Shown piece after piece: positions 52,200 through 61,223 of a DNA stretch of 64,000 nt (position 1 is the stretch's first letter; the number at the start of each line of letters is the position of its first letter). The notes beneath the pieces were generated by a model. The model saw nothing but the letters and a program-made list of their open reading frames with translations. It made no database searches and had not been told where the DNA came from. The position numbers and the translations under genes were made by a program. The DNA is from Chitinophagaceae bacterium (GTDB taxonomy: Bacteria > Bacteroidota > Bacteroidia > Chitinophagales > Chitinophagaceae), in NCBI GenBank assembly GCA_025923075.1, contig JAICGN010000003.1:26823-90822 (forward strand), in the 5' to 3' direction.

Positions 52200-53339
52200 A
52201 TGAAAGAAGCAACAAAATATATTCATGCCGGCACCGAACCTGATCCTTCCACTGGCGCTATAATGACACCGATCTATCAAACCAGTACCTATGTACAGGC
52301 AGCTCCTGGAAAACACAAAGGTTATGAATATGCCCGCAGCCAAAATCCTACACGTACCGCATTGGAAAGAGCTTTCGCAGAAATTGAAAATGCAAATTAT
52401 GCGTTGGCTTTCAGCAGTGGCGTAGCTGCCACAGATGCAGTAATAAAATTATTAGCACCAGGAGATGAAGTGATCTGTGCTAATGATATGTATGGTGGTA
52501 CTTATCGCTTGTTTACGAAAGTGTTTGAGAAATTTGGTATCAAATTTATTTATGTTGACACAACGAAGGTTTCCAATATTTCAAAAGCTATAAACAATCA
52601 GACAAAACTGGTTTGGTTAGAGACACCGACCAATCCATTGATGAATATTACCGATATTTCAGCAGTCGCAGCAATTACAAAACCGAAAGACATTTTATTG
52701 GCAGTGGATAATACGTTTGCTTCGCCCTATTTGCAAAATCCTATTGACCTGGGCGCCGACATCATAATGCATTCGGTCACCAAATATCTTGGGGGGCATA
52801 GCGACGTGATACAAGGTTGCCTGATGATGAACAGTCCTGAGCTAAGAGATAAGCTATATTTTATTCAAAAAAGTTGTGGAGCGGTACCTGGTCCCATGGA
52901 TTGTTTTCTTGTATTACGCGGAATAAAAACCCTCCACGTCAGGATGAAAGCCCATTGTGAGAACGGAGCAAAAATTGCGCAGTGGCTAAGAAGGCATCCA
53001 AAAATCGGAAAGGTGTATTGGCCGGGTTTTGAAGATCATCCAGGGTATGCGGTGGCAAAAAAGCAAATGCGTGATTTTGGTGGTATGCTAAGTTTTGTAT
53101 TAAAAAATGACAGTGTTGAAGAAGCCATGAGAGTGCTTTCCTCAACGAAACTTTTTTCATTGGCTGAAAGTCTTGGAGGTGTTGAAAGTCTAATCAATCA
53201 CCCGGCAAGTATGACGCACGCATCAATACCAAAAGAAGAAAGAATCAAAAATGGCTTAACTGATTCGTTGATTCGCTTAAGCGTTGGGATTGAAGATGCA
53301 GATGACCTGATTGAAGATTTGAATAGGGCAATTGGATAA
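52200..53339 (+). CDS. Trans-sulfuration enzyme (cystathionine gamma-synthase/lyase family)
   Basis: A 379-residue PLP enzyme of the Cys/Met metabolism family. PLP-binding Lys is in HSVTKYLGGHSDVIQG near residue 198; the N-terminus has THPA-like STGAIMTPIYQTSTYVQ and YEYARSQNPTRTALERAFAEIE with the phosphate-binding Tyr/Arg. Homologues are cystathionine gamma-synthase (metB), gamma-lyase or methionine gamma-lyase; sequence alone does not separate these. It stands alone here without met genes. Confidence 0.92.
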   Translation: MKEATKYIHAGTEPDPSTGAIMTPIYQTSTYVQAAPGKHKGYEYARSQNPTRTALERAFAEIENANYALAFSSGVAATDAVIKLLAPGDEVICANDMYGGTYRLFTKVFEKFGIKFIYVDTTKVSNISKAINNQTKLVWLETPTNPLMNITDISAVAAITKPKDILLAVDNTFASPYLQNPIDLGADIIMHSVTKYLGGHSDVIQGCLMMNSPELRDKLYFIQKSCGAVPGPMDCFLVLRGIKTLHVRMKAHCENGAKIAQWLRRHPKIGKVYWPGFEDHPGYAVAKKQMRDFGGMLSFVLKNDSVEEAMRVLSSTKLFSLAESLGGVESLINHPASMTHASIPKEERIKNGLTDSLIRLSVGIEDADDLIEDLNRAIG

Positions 53340-53479
53340 AATGGTCTTTTTGGAAAGAGTGGGGTAAAAAATACTCATTGTTCAGAACTACAGATAAGTT
53401 TCTATCGTTTTTATCTCGAGCGAGGCAAATTTACTTTGGTATGGTCATTGCAAACTTGTAGTAATAAAACTTTAAAACT

Positions 53480-53638
53480 ATGGGTGGCTCACTTTTGTAC
53501 GTAGTCGCTGTGATTCTTATCATAGGCTGGCTACTTGGATTTTTCGTTTTTAATGCTGGCTCCATCATTCATGTATTACTGGTGATAGCCGTAATTGCGA
53601 TTATATTACGTCTTATCCGCGGCCAGAATCCTGTCTAA
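53480..53638 (+). CDS. lmo0937-family small membrane protein
   Basis: A 52-residue protein starting MGGSLLYVVAVILIIGWLLGFFVF and continuing NAGSIIHVLLVIAVIAIILRLIRG, with two membrane segments. The pattern matches the lmo0937 family of short membrane proteins found widely in bacteria. The role is unknown, often linked to stress expression. It stands alone between the trans-sulfuration gene and the TIGR02757 gene. Confidence 0.85.
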   Translation: MGGSLLYVVAVILIIGWLLGFFVFNAGSIIHVLLVIAVIAIILRLIRGQNPV

Positions 53639-53702
53639 ATCATGGCACCGGTGTCGCAGCAGGTATATTTGTTAGTTTCACAAAACTGACTCTTAATTTT
53701 GC

Positions 53703-54464
53703 ATGATGCCGGTGCATATAAAAGAATTTCTTGACAGCAAGGTAAAAGAATATAACCGTCCCGCGTTTATTCAGGACGATCCTATAGCGATTCCTCATCT
53801 CTTCACACGAAAACAGGATATTGAAATTGCAGCTTTCTTCGCAGCTGTTTTTGCATGGGGAAACAGAACAACTATCATCAACAAGAGTAAGGAGTTGATG
53901 CAGCGAATGGATAATGCACCGTATGCATTCATAAAAAGCTATCAGCCCGAACATTTACAAAATTTAAAAGGGTTCAGGCATCGTACGTTCAACACCGATG
54001 ATCTCTATTATTTTCTTGAATTTCTACATCAGCACTACGTAAAATATGATTCTTTGGAGGCAGCATTCTTCCCTGCCGGGGATCTCAATGCCGAGCAGGG
54101 TCTGATACTCTTTAAGAACAATTTCTTTTCATTTGAACATCTAAGAAGAACGGAAAAACATATTTCCTCTCCATTACAAAAATCAACCTGCAAAAGGCTG
54201 AATATGTTTTTGCGTTGGATGGTAAGACATGATGCCAATGGTGTCGACTTCGGTTTATGGAGAAATGTTTCACCCTCGCAACTCATTTGCCCGATTGATG
54301 TACATGTGGCAAGAGTGGCTAAAAAATTAGGATTGCTTAAAAGAAAGCAGGTCGACTGGCTTGCAGCACTTGAACTTACGGACGCATTACGGCAATTGGA
54401 TAAAAATGACCCCGTGAAATATGATTTTGCCTTGTTTAATCTCGGAGTAATTGAAAGGTATTAA
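53703..54464 (+). CDS. TIGR02757-family protein (DUF2400)
   Basis: A 253-residue cytosolic protein of the DUF2400/TIGR02757 family. Diagnostic segments are YNRPAFIQDDPIAIPHLFTRKQDIEIAAFFAAVFAWGNRTTIINKS, RLNMFLRWMVRHDANGVDFGLW and LICPIDVHVARVAKKLGLL. The fold is helical and related to helix-hairpin-helix DNA repair proteins, but function is unproven. It starts with two adjacent ATGs at 53703. Confidence 0.88.
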   Translation: MMPVHIKEFLDSKVKEYNRPAFIQDDPIAIPHLFTRKQDIEIAAFFAAVFAWGNRTTIINKSKELMQRMDNAPYAFIKSYQPEHLQNLKGFRHRTFNTDDLYYFLEFLHQHYVKYDSLEAAFFPAGDLNAEQGLILFKNNFFSFEHLRRTEKHISSPLQKSTCKRLNMFLRWMVRHDANGVDFGLWRNVSPSQLICPIDVHVARVAKKLGLLKRKQVDWLAALELTDALRQLDKNDPVKYDFALFNLGVIERY

Positions 54465-54550
54465 AATGAAGCTATCGGTCCAGCTCTTTTTGTAGCAAGC
54501 ATCAGGTCATTTGAGATAATTAGCTCAGGCATATTGGGTAAATTTGATCA

Positions 54551-54871
54551 ATGAAAGATGAAGGCGTCATAAACGAAGTTTCAAAAGAGCTGGGTATTTC
54601 TTTGAAAGAAAAGGATTATCCTTTTGCTAAACAGGTACTGGCGGATAAGATAAATGAGTTAGTGAATACCCAATTTCAAAAATTAGTGGCAATTCTTTAC
54701 AGGATGGATGTAAATGAAACAAAATTGAAACAATTGCTTAGCGATAATCCGGGAACTGACGCAGGGTTAATAATCGCAGATTTGATGATCGAAAGACAGA
54801 AAGAAAAAATAAAATCACGTCAGCAATTCAGCAAACGGGATGAAAATATTAGTGATGATGAAAAATGGTGA
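54551..54871 (+). CDS. Hypothetical helical protein
   Basis: A 106-residue protein with no recognised domain. It is highly charged and predicted to be all-alpha, with KELGISLKEKDYPFAKQVLADKINELVNTQFQKLVAILYRMDVNETKLKQLL and a charged tail. It follows the TIGR02757 gene by 87 bases. The composition and lack of a signal peptide suggest a cytosolic protein. Confidence 0.65.
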   Translation: MKDEGVINEVSKELGISLKEKDYPFAKQVLADKINELVNTQFQKLVAILYRMDVNETKLKQLLSDNPGTDAGLIIADLMIERQKEKIKSRQQFSKRDENISDDEKW

Positions 54872-54948
54872 GATCTGAATTATGAGGTCCGACGTATGAA
54901 GTCGGAATGGGTTGGGAATATCATACTTCTGTCCCCAGACTTCTGACT

Positions 54949-55617
54949 TCAGTTCTTTTTCTCAAACATCAGCTCCTTCACCTTCTCCTTATCCTCTTTT
55001 TCATTTTTCAAATCGAACATGGTTCCAAATACATGGTCCCAAATGGTAGAGCTTACGCCATAACCATTATGCTCGTTTTTATAATGATGAAGATGATGAT
55101 TTCTCCAGAGTGGTTTCATCCATTTAAAGGGAGGATTCCACGCATGAATAGCATAATGCATAGTGCCATACATCAGGTAACCTAATATGAAACCGGGAAA
55201 GAACATAAACGTGGTTTGCCTGAGCAACAAATACATTAGTCCGAATATCGCCGATGCAAGAATAATACTCGGCACCGGCGGCATAAACAAACGCTGTCGA
55301 TCTCTTGGATAATGGTGATGATTGCCATGCAAGGTATACACGAATTTTTTTGCCCTGCCGCTGTTTGCCACCATATGAAAAAGGAAACGGTGAGCTATAT
55401 ATTCAAAGAATGACCAGAAGAACATGCCTCCTAAAAAAGTAAGAATGATACGGGTGGTCGAAAAAGCAAGATTATTGCCACTGTAATAAAGCATGTAAAT
55501 AATTAATGGCGTATACATGCCCCAGATCACCAGCGGATGTGTTTTGGTGAGCATTTCCAGGTAAGGATTTTTGAATAATTGTGCCTGACCTTTATTGTGA
55601 ATTTTCTCGAATTGCAT
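54949..55617 (-). CDS. Fatty-acid hydroxylase/sterol desaturase family protein
   Basis: A 222-residue membrane di-iron enzyme. The eight-His metal pattern is present: HRFLFH, HGNHHHYPRD, the MHYAIHAW segment and HHLHHYKNEHNGYG. Four membrane helices flank them. Its size and motifs fit fatty-acid 2-hydroxylases that act on ceramide or free fatty acids, as found in sphingolipid-making Bacteroidota. I start it at 55617 (MQFEKIHNKG); the in-frame TTG at 55662 is weaker. Confidence 0.85.
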   Translation of the reverse strand: MQFEKIHNKGQAQLFKNPYLEMLTKTHPLVIWGMYTPLIIYMLYYSGNNLAFSTTRIILTFLGGMFFWSFFEYIAHRFLFHMVANSGRAKKFVYTLHGNHHHYPRDRQRLFMPPVPSIILASAIFGLMYLLLRQTTFMFFPGFILGYLMYGTMHYAIHAWNPPFKWMKPLWRNHHLHHYKNEHNGYGVSSTIWDHVFGTMFDLKNEKEDKEKVKELMFEKKN

Positions 55618-55649
55618 ACACGAAATCTTATGGCCGCAAAGATAATGAA

Positions 55650-55676
55650 CGTCAATGGTCAATGGTGAATGGGTGA
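55650..55676. repeat. Dispersed repeat, GTCAATGGTCAATGGTGAAT type
   Basis: The stretch contains TCAATGGTCAATGGTGAAT, the same word as at 61221-61250 and, in reverse complement, at 5711-5734. It lies between two minus-strand genes. Confidence 0.6.
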
Positions 55677-55687
55677 ATAGGATTTTG

Positions 55688-56425
55688 TTAATGATTTTCG
55701 TCAGTTTCTAGCAGTTGGTCAACTGTTTGAAACTGATAGCCTTTTTGCTTTAAATATGCAAATAGTTTGGGCAAATAGGCGTAAAATTTATCCGTTCTGC
55801 CAGGTCCGGCTCCGATATGCATCAACAAAATAAACCCATTTAACCCGGCGGGTTTTGATCGTTCATAATCGATAATCGAGTTGTAAATGTTTTGACTGTT
55901 TCGGTAGTTTTTATCTTTTGATGTTGTGTAGTCGGCATGACTAAGTGTACCGGGTGTATAATTTATTAGGTGGATGCCTAATTGTTTGGTCCATGCCGAA
56001 ATAGAATCATTATACCATTCGTAAGGCGGCAGAAAATATGCAGCATCTTTTCGTTCAACATTAAACATTGTCATTTGCGCATAATTATTCAACAGATCTG
56101 CCTTGAACTCATCTTTTGAAACAAGTAATTTTTTTCTGTCATTCCAATCGCAATACAACAGATGATCATCGCTGTGACCGCCTAGATAATGCTTGTCATT
56201 CTTTAATTGCCTGATAAGTGGCCAACATTGGGGGTTACGATAAAATTTACCGGTAAAAAAGAAAGATGCCTTTACTTTTTCTTGTTGCAATGTATTTGAA
56301 ATAAAATCACCGCCTTCGGCAAATTCGTGGCCAGTAAAGACCAGGGCAATATTTTTCTTTGTAGAATCGCCACGGACAATTCCTCCATGACTATATGTGA
56401 AGCCTCCATTTCGGGAGGCTTTTAC
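55688..56425 (-). CDS. NodB-type polysaccharide deacetylase domain in the -1 frame of GH9
   Basis: A carbohydrate esterase 4-like domain of about 245 residues with no start codon of its own near the beginning of the homology and no signal peptide. The frame is open from 56425 (VKASRNGGFTYSHGGIVRGD) and continues through NIALVFTGHEFAEGG, KASFFFTGKFYRN, GGHSDDHLLY (zinc His pair) and LLMHIGAGPGR. The usual TFDDG motif is altered (FTGHEF). A TTG at 56290 is in frame but would delete the first strand. Best read as the C-terminal domain of the GH9 protein, reached by a -1 frameshift. Confidence 0.7.
   Translation of the reverse strand, partial: VKASRNGGFTYSHGGIVRGDSTKKNIALVFTGHEFAEGGDFISNTLQQEKVKASFFFTGKFYRNPQCWPLIRQLKNDKHYLGGHSDDHLLYCDWNDRKKLLVSKDEFKADLLNNYAQMTMFNVERKDAAYFLPPYEWYNDSISAWTKQLGIHLINYTPGTLSHADYTTSKDKNYRNSQNIYNSIIDYERSKPAGLNGFILLMHIGAGPGRTDKFYAYLPKLFAYLKQKGYQFQTVDQLLETDENH
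56400..56421 (-). promoter_or_regulatory. Hairpin after the slippery heptamer
   Basis: AAGCCTCC and GGAGGCTT form a perfect 8-base-pair stem with a 6-base loop. On the minus strand it begins 3 bases after the A AAA AAG heptamer (56431-56425) and has no T-tract behind it, so it is not a good terminator in that direction. An AGGAGG word lies 13 bases before the heptamer. Confidence 0.6.
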
Positions 56426-58248
56426 TTTTTTAGTTTGCTTTGCGCCTCCTTCGCCGCAAGCAAATAGATCAATGATGCGGTGCCATCCATTGTTGGTTCG
56501 TTAGTACTGTAATCACCGTAGTCATCATGATAAACAGCAAGACCACTTTGAAATTGTTCGTATTCATCAGGCTGATAAAGTTTGATGCCGATGAGGTTTT
56601 TGTAAATGCTTGTATAAACAGGACCATCAACAAGGCCACCATCGATCGGATAATTTTTTATGTGAGTAAATGCAGAATGCGGGTCAACAGGCGAATCACC
56701 CCATGATGGCAAACCATACACCATACTTGTGCCCCATGGATTACAGCCGAATAGCCAATCGAAATTGGCTTGTTCTAACTCATCGTATGTTTTATCACCG
56801 GTAAGTTGTTTGTACCAGTAACATTGAATGGCAAATGAAGTAGTAAGATTATTGCTGCACCAGATGAAAGGAATGCCGCGGTAGAAAGCGTTTTGTTTGG
56901 CTTTGTTCCAAACAAGTTGGATACCTTGCTTGTAAAAACCGATGATTGTATCCCTTCTTTTATCTTTCAATTGTTTTGCCAATTCATAATGGCCAACATT
57001 AATAAAAGGGTACCATTGATAATGCCTGGCAGTATCAGCGCCAAGCCAGGGTGTGATCTTTTCTTTTTGAGCATAAAAGAAAGCCGAGTCTGCGAACATG
57101 TTCTTATCTGGAGCCTCTTCCAATTGTAGTCCCGCTTTTTTAAGTTCTTTATTAAATGTAGATGATACGGATGCTAAAGCAAGCTCAACATCATCTGTCC
57201 AGTTATCCTCTGCATATATATAAGGCGATCGCACAGAGGCTGTTTGTGAAACCCCATATTTCTTTACCATAAAATCAAGTGCTGATTGAAAACGCTCCAT
57301 TAACTCGTTTGCATAATCAGAATCACTTTGTAGAAAAACTTCGGTTCCTAATGCAAAAGCACTGACAAACTTCCCGGCAATAGAAGAAGTTCCCGTTGTA
57401 TTGTTCATGAACTTACCTCTCTGCTGCGGTTCCCCACTTACGAAATAAACAGGGCGTTCATAACCTCTTCCATAAAAAGTGTCTTGACCCGGAATACGCA
57501 TACCCATATGATCACGGTCATCCGCAATTTGATTAAACATCCACTCATCCTTAGGATGCATTTTTAATAACCAATCCAATCCCCACTTCGCTTCATCGAG
57601 AACATCTGCCATTCCATTTTTACCATCGAGGCCATTTGCGAGTTTTTCATCGGTGAACACATTTGGAAAATCCCTGTACGCCGCAAGCAAATGATACGTT
57701 GCATTAGCCGATGTTGTACTGTATTGTAAATAATCACTTGCATCATGCCATCCGCCAACAACATCAATTCGCGTACTGTCTTTTATTCCTGCTTTTTCTC
57801 CATACAATACATAACCATCATGTGTATGGCAACTATCTTTTAAAAAAGGATTGAATCCGGTTCGTTGCTGGCGCATATAACGCAGGCAAAAATCCGCAGC
57901 ACCTTTGTAAACATCGTCTCCGATTTCAAATTCAGGCGATTTAACTCCCCCTGCTTGTAAATAATAGCGGCCCGGTTTTTTAAACGCCGAAAAATCCAAC
58001 CGGTAAGATTGTTTAAAAGGTCCATAAGCTCCAAATGCTTTTCCGGGTTTTCCATTATAAACAATTTTTTTTAAAGCGGCATCTACCAATTGCCAACTGC
58101 TGACTGCCAACTGATCCTTGCTGCACCAAACAGCCACTTTTACTCCACCAGGTCGGTAGCCAAGCTGATTAATGCGGATCCACGACGAAGCATTTTCTCT
58201 TTTTCCAGAAAATCCAAAAAGCAAAACGATGAGCAGCCAGCGGTACAT
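56422..58248 (-). CDS. Glycoside hydrolase family 9 protein (endoglucanase-like)
   Basis: A secreted glucanase of 608 residues. Signal peptide MYRWLLIVLLFGFSG, then an Ig-like N-terminal CelD domain (SWIRINQLGYRPGGVKVAVW), then the (alpha/alpha)6 barrel. Catalytic Asp residues lie in DVVGGWHDASDYLQYS, and the acid Glu lies in STNEPTMDGTASLIYLL near the end. It probably cuts beta-glucans or related chains. The ATG at 58248 is used; the in-frame TTG at 58266 is not needed. The gene ends CTA AAA AAG TAA, where a slip to -1 continues into a deacetylase domain. Confidence 0.9.
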   Translation of the reverse strand: MYRWLLIVLLFGFSGKRENASSWIRINQLGYRPGGVKVAVWCSKDQLAVSSWQLVDAALKKIVYNGKPGKAFGAYGPFKQSYRLDFSAFKKPGRYYLQAGGVKSPEFEIGDDVYKGAADFCLRYMRQQRTGFNPFLKDSCHTHDGYVLYGEKAGIKDSTRIDVVGGWHDASDYLQYSTTSANATYHLLAAYRDFPNVFTDEKLANGLDGKNGMADVLDEAKWGLDWLLKMHPKDEWMFNQIADDRDHMGMRIPGQDTFYGRGYERPVYFVSGEPQQRGKFMNNTTGTSSIAGKFVSAFALGTEVFLQSDSDYANELMERFQSALDFMVKKYGVSQTASVRSPYIYAEDNWTDDVELALASVSSTFNKELKKAGLQLEEAPDKNMFADSAFFYAQKEKITPWLGADTARHYQWYPFINVGHYELAKQLKDKRRDTIIGFYKQGIQLVWNKAKQNAFYRGIPFIWCSNNLTTSFAIQCYWYKQLTGDKTYDELEQANFDWLFGCNPWGTSMVYGLPSWGDSPVDPHSAFTHIKNYPIDGGLVDGPVYTSIYKNLIGIKLYQPDEYEQFQSGLAVYHDDYGDYSTNEPTMDGTASLIYLLAAKEAQSKLKK

Positions 58249-58322
58249 GAATTTTTTATTAGTCAAGATACAAATAAGTTTAATTGCTCTTTCTGACTTA
58301 TCTTAATCTTTCAATCCTGCTC

Positions 58323-59273
58323 ATGGCTGTTATCGCACTTGATCTTGGTGGAACCAAACTGGCTGCCGCTTTATTCAACGAGAATGGTGATGCTCTTTTT
58401 AAAGCTACCCGTTCATTGAACAAAAAAAAAGGAACCGAAGTTGGTAAACTCATTTCACAGGAAGCCAATGAGATGTTGAATAAAGCAGAAAAAATGAATG
58501 AAAGCGTTTCAGCCATAGGGATTTGTGTTCCCGGTATTGCTCACGCAAAGACAGGAAAGGTTTGGGCGCCAAATATTCCAGGATGGGACGATTATCCCTT
58601 ACTGGAAGAGCTGAACCAGTCCATTCATGATAAAAAAATAAAAATAAAAATTGACAGCGACCGCGCCTGTTATATCTTAGGTGAAACATGGAAAGGGAAT
58701 GCCCGTGGTTGCCGTGATGCAATTTTTCTTTCAGTAGGCACAGGAATAGGTGCAGGTATTTTAATTAGTAATGAAGTGCTGCGTGGCTCAAATGATATCG
58801 CCGGTGCGATCGGATGGATGGCATTGGATAAACCTTTTAATAAAAAATATATTCCCTGCGGAGATTTCGAATATAATGCTTCAGGAGAAGGTATCCTGAA
58901 AGTAGTTAAAGAAATGTTGAGCAATGCTAACTATAGTAAAAGTATTTTGAAACAATTAGGCCCTGATGAACTTTCCACAAAAGCTGTTTTTGACGGATAT
59001 GAAAGTGGTGATGAACTTTCAATGAAAGTTATTGCAAATGCCATTGAGTACTGGGGTATGGCGGTTGCCAATCTTGTGAGCTTGTTCAATCCCGAAAAAA
59101 TAATTTTTGGAGGTGGGGTTTTTGGGCCAGCGCTAAAATTTTTGGATCTGATCTATGACGAAGCAAAGAAATGGGCGCAGCCGATCAGCATCCGGCAGGT
59201 AAAGCTGCAGGGATCTTCATTAGGAAATGATGCCGGTTTGTATGGAGCAGGCCTGTTGGCGTTGAAAAAATAA
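58323..59273 (+). CDS. ROK-family sugar kinase-like protein
   Basis: A 316-residue protein of the ROK group (glucokinase, N-acetylmannosamine kinase, and repressors). ATP-binding motifs are IALDLGGTKLAAALF at the N-terminus, LSVGTGIGAGILI near residue 140, and a C-terminal FGGGVF. The ROK zinc motif CxCGxxGCxE is not present; the aligned stretch is PCGDFEYNASGEG with one Cys. No DNA-binding domain, so a kinase is more likely than a repressor. It is divergent from the GH9 gene and leads a run with an MFS transporter and a SIS protein. Confidence 0.85.
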   Translation: MAVIALDLGGTKLAAALFNENGDALFKATRSLNKKKGTEVGKLISQEANEMLNKAEKMNESVSAIGICVPGIAHAKTGKVWAPNIPGWDDYPLLEELNQSIHDKKIKIKIDSDRACYILGETWKGNARGCRDAIFLSVGTGIGAGILISNEVLRGSNDIAGAIGWMALDKPFNKKYIPCGDFEYNASGEGILKVVKEMLSNANYSKSILKQLGPDELSTKAVFDGYESGDELSMKVIANAIEYWGMAVANLVSLFNPEKIIFGGGVFGPALKFLDLIYDEAKKWAQPISIRQVKLQGSSLGNDAGLYGAGLLALKK

Positions 59274-59286
59274 TTTTATTTCACAC

Positions 59287-60447
59287 ATGTATAAAAGAAA
59301 CCAGATTTTTGCCGCTGCTTGTATCGGGCTTTTGTTATTTGGGATTATGCTTATCACACTGGGTTCTATTTTGCCGTCTCTTACTGTAAAATTCAGGATG
59401 AATGAACTAAGTTCTGGAAAATTAGTTTCTCTTCTTCCTATTGGGATAATTGCCGGCTCACTTGTATTTGGTCCTGTTGCTGACAGGTATGGGTATAAAA
59501 TGATGTTCATCATTACTACATTATTAATGATGGTTGCATTTGAAGGCCTCGCTTTTGCCGATTCATTGTTCTTATTGCAGGTTTCCATATTTGTGCTTGG
59601 CTTTGCTGGAGGCATCATCAACGGCGCTACCAATGCGGTTGTTTCGGATATCAGTGAAGAAGATAAAGGGGCTAACCTGAGCCTGCTTGGTGCTTTTTTT
59701 GGTATCGGTGCCCTGGGAATGCCGTTACTCTTGAGTATTTTATCAAAAAGGTTTGAGTATCCCTCTATACTTTCTTCAGTTGGACTGTTGATGTCATTAA
59801 CGGTTATTTATTTTGTTGCAATTAAATTTCCCATAGCTAAGCATGCGCAGGGATTTCCATTAAAACAAGGAATAAAACTATTGAGGGAGCCTGCTTTATT
59901 ACTCACATCTTTTTTTCTCTTTTTTCAAAGTGGCGCCGAAAGTTTAATTAATAACTGGGCAACTACATTTCTGCAAAATGATCTGAAATTGCCGGCAAAA
60001 GATGCATTATTTGCTTTGTCCTGTTATTTGGGAGGGTTAACAATCGCCCGGCTTTTATTGGGAAAATTGCTGAAAAAGATCTCGTCTTTTAGAATTATGA
60101 TAATCTCATTACTACTGGCCGTAGCCGGTGGGGTTAGTTTACTCTATTCCAGTTCCTATTCTTATGTCTTGGCAGGTTTGATCACTATCGGTGCAGGTTT
60201 TGCTGCAGGCTTTCCTGTAATACTCGGATATATCGGTCAGATCTATTCAAGTCTTTCGGGGACCGCATTTAGTATTGCATTTGTAATTGCGTTGACAGGA
60301 AACGCATTGATAAATTATTTCTTTGGAATTATTTCTAACGAGTATGGCACGAAGCAACTCCCGGTTTTATTATTGTCGGTTATTGCATGCTTGTTTATTT
60401 TGATCTTATGGATCAGGCAAAATATTTCTTCAAAAATTAAAATATAA
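59287..60447 (+). CDS. MFS transporter, sugar-type
   Basis: A 386-residue major facilitator with 12 membrane segments. Characteristic motifs are LVFGPVADRYGYKMMFI (motif A-like between helices 2 and 3) and GFAGGIINGATNAVVSDISEEDKGANLSLLGAFFGIGALGMP. Together with the neighbours (ROK kinase upstream by 13 bases, SIS protein downstream by 9 bases) it is likely to carry a sugar or amino sugar. Confidence 0.87.
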   Translation: MYKRNQIFAAACIGLLLFGIMLITLGSILPSLTVKFRMNELSSGKLVSLLPIGIIAGSLVFGPVADRYGYKMMFIITTLLMMVAFEGLAFADSLFLLQVSIFVLGFAGGIINGATNAVVSDISEEDKGANLSLLGAFFGIGALGMPLLLSILSKRFEYPSILSSVGLLMSLTVIYFVAIKFPIAKHAQGFPLKQGIKLLREPALLLTSFFLFFQSGAESLINNWATTFLQNDLKLPAKDALFALSCYLGGLTIARLLLGKLLKKISSFRIMIISLLLAVAGGVSLLYSSSYSYVLAGLITIGAGFAAGFPVILGYIGQIYSSLSGTAFSIAFVIALTGNALINYFFGIISNEYGTKQLPVLLLSVIACLFILILWIRQNISSKIKI

Positions 60448-60456
60448 AGTAAACAT

Positions 60457-61218
60457 ATGCTGGCAAAAATATGGTTGCAGAATGCAAGAAGCATTATAGA
60501 CAAGATAGAAAAAACCCAGTTGAAAAACATTCAACAGGCAGCTACGGTCATGGCTGACACGATACAAGCAAATCGTTGGGTACATACATTTGGTTGCGGT
60601 CACGCAACACTTCCTATTGAAGAAATGTACCCACGCATTGGCGGATTTGTTGGTTTTCATCCAATGATCGAGTTACCGCTTAGTTTTTTTACAAACATTG
60701 TGGGTGGAATGAGTGTGCAGAATTTTGTCTTTCTTGAAAGGGTGGAAGGTTATGGAACAGAGATCATGAAAGGATACAATTTTGATAAGGAAGATTGTAT
60801 GTGGGTATTCTCGCATACCGGGATCAATGCGGTGAATATTGATGTGGTGCTTGAAGCAAAAAAACAGGGAATGAAAGTGATCGTTTATGGCTCTGCAAAA
60901 GAGGCCGAAGGAAAAAGATCAAGACATAGCAGTGGCAAGAATATTTTTGAGCTGGCTGATCTCGTTGTAGATACCTGTGTACCGATACAGGATGCGTGTG
61001 TGCCGTTGAAAAATCATTTTGATAAGGTTGGACCCGTGTCCACACTTGCGTTTGTAACTGCAGTATGGATGACTGTAACAACGGTAGCGGAAATATTAGC
61101 CGACAGGGGAGTGAAACTTTATATTCATCCTTCACACAATGTGCCGGGGGATACTACTGCAAAGGATAGATTGGATGAAGCCTTAGCGGAATATAAGAAG
61201 AGGATTCAAGGCGTGTGA
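60457..61218 (+). CDS. SIS-domain sugar-phosphate-binding protein
   Basis: A 253-residue SIS (sugar isomerase) domain protein. Visible are the N-terminal helix KIEKTQLKNIQQAATVMADTIQANRW, the strand VHTFGCGHATLPIEEMYPRIGG with the phosphate-binding Ser/Thr region, and WVFSHTGINAVNIDVVLEAKKQGMKVIVYGSA. It resembles proteins acting on amino-sugar phosphates, but no exact reaction can be given. It completes the ROK-MFS-SIS operon, whose order suggests uptake, phosphorylation and isomerisation of a sugar. Confidence 0.82.
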   Translation: MLAKIWLQNARSIIDKIEKTQLKNIQQAATVMADTIQANRWVHTFGCGHATLPIEEMYPRIGGFVGFHPMIELPLSFFTNIVGGMSVQNFVFLERVEGYGTEIMKGYNFDKEDCMWVFSHTGINAVNIDVVLEAKKQGMKVIVYGSAKEAEGKRSRHSSGKNIFELADLVVDTCVPIQDACVPLKNHFDKVGPVSTLAFVTAVWMTVTTVAEILADRGVKLYIHPSHNVPGDTTAKDRLDEALAEYKKRIQGV

Positions 61219-61223
61219 TCGTG

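Noticed and set aside
56400..56421. Hairpin read as the GH9 terminator
   Set aside because: On the minus strand there is no T-tract after the stem and the following sequence codes for the deacetylase domain. On the plus strand T residues follow, but no gene runs into it from upstream.
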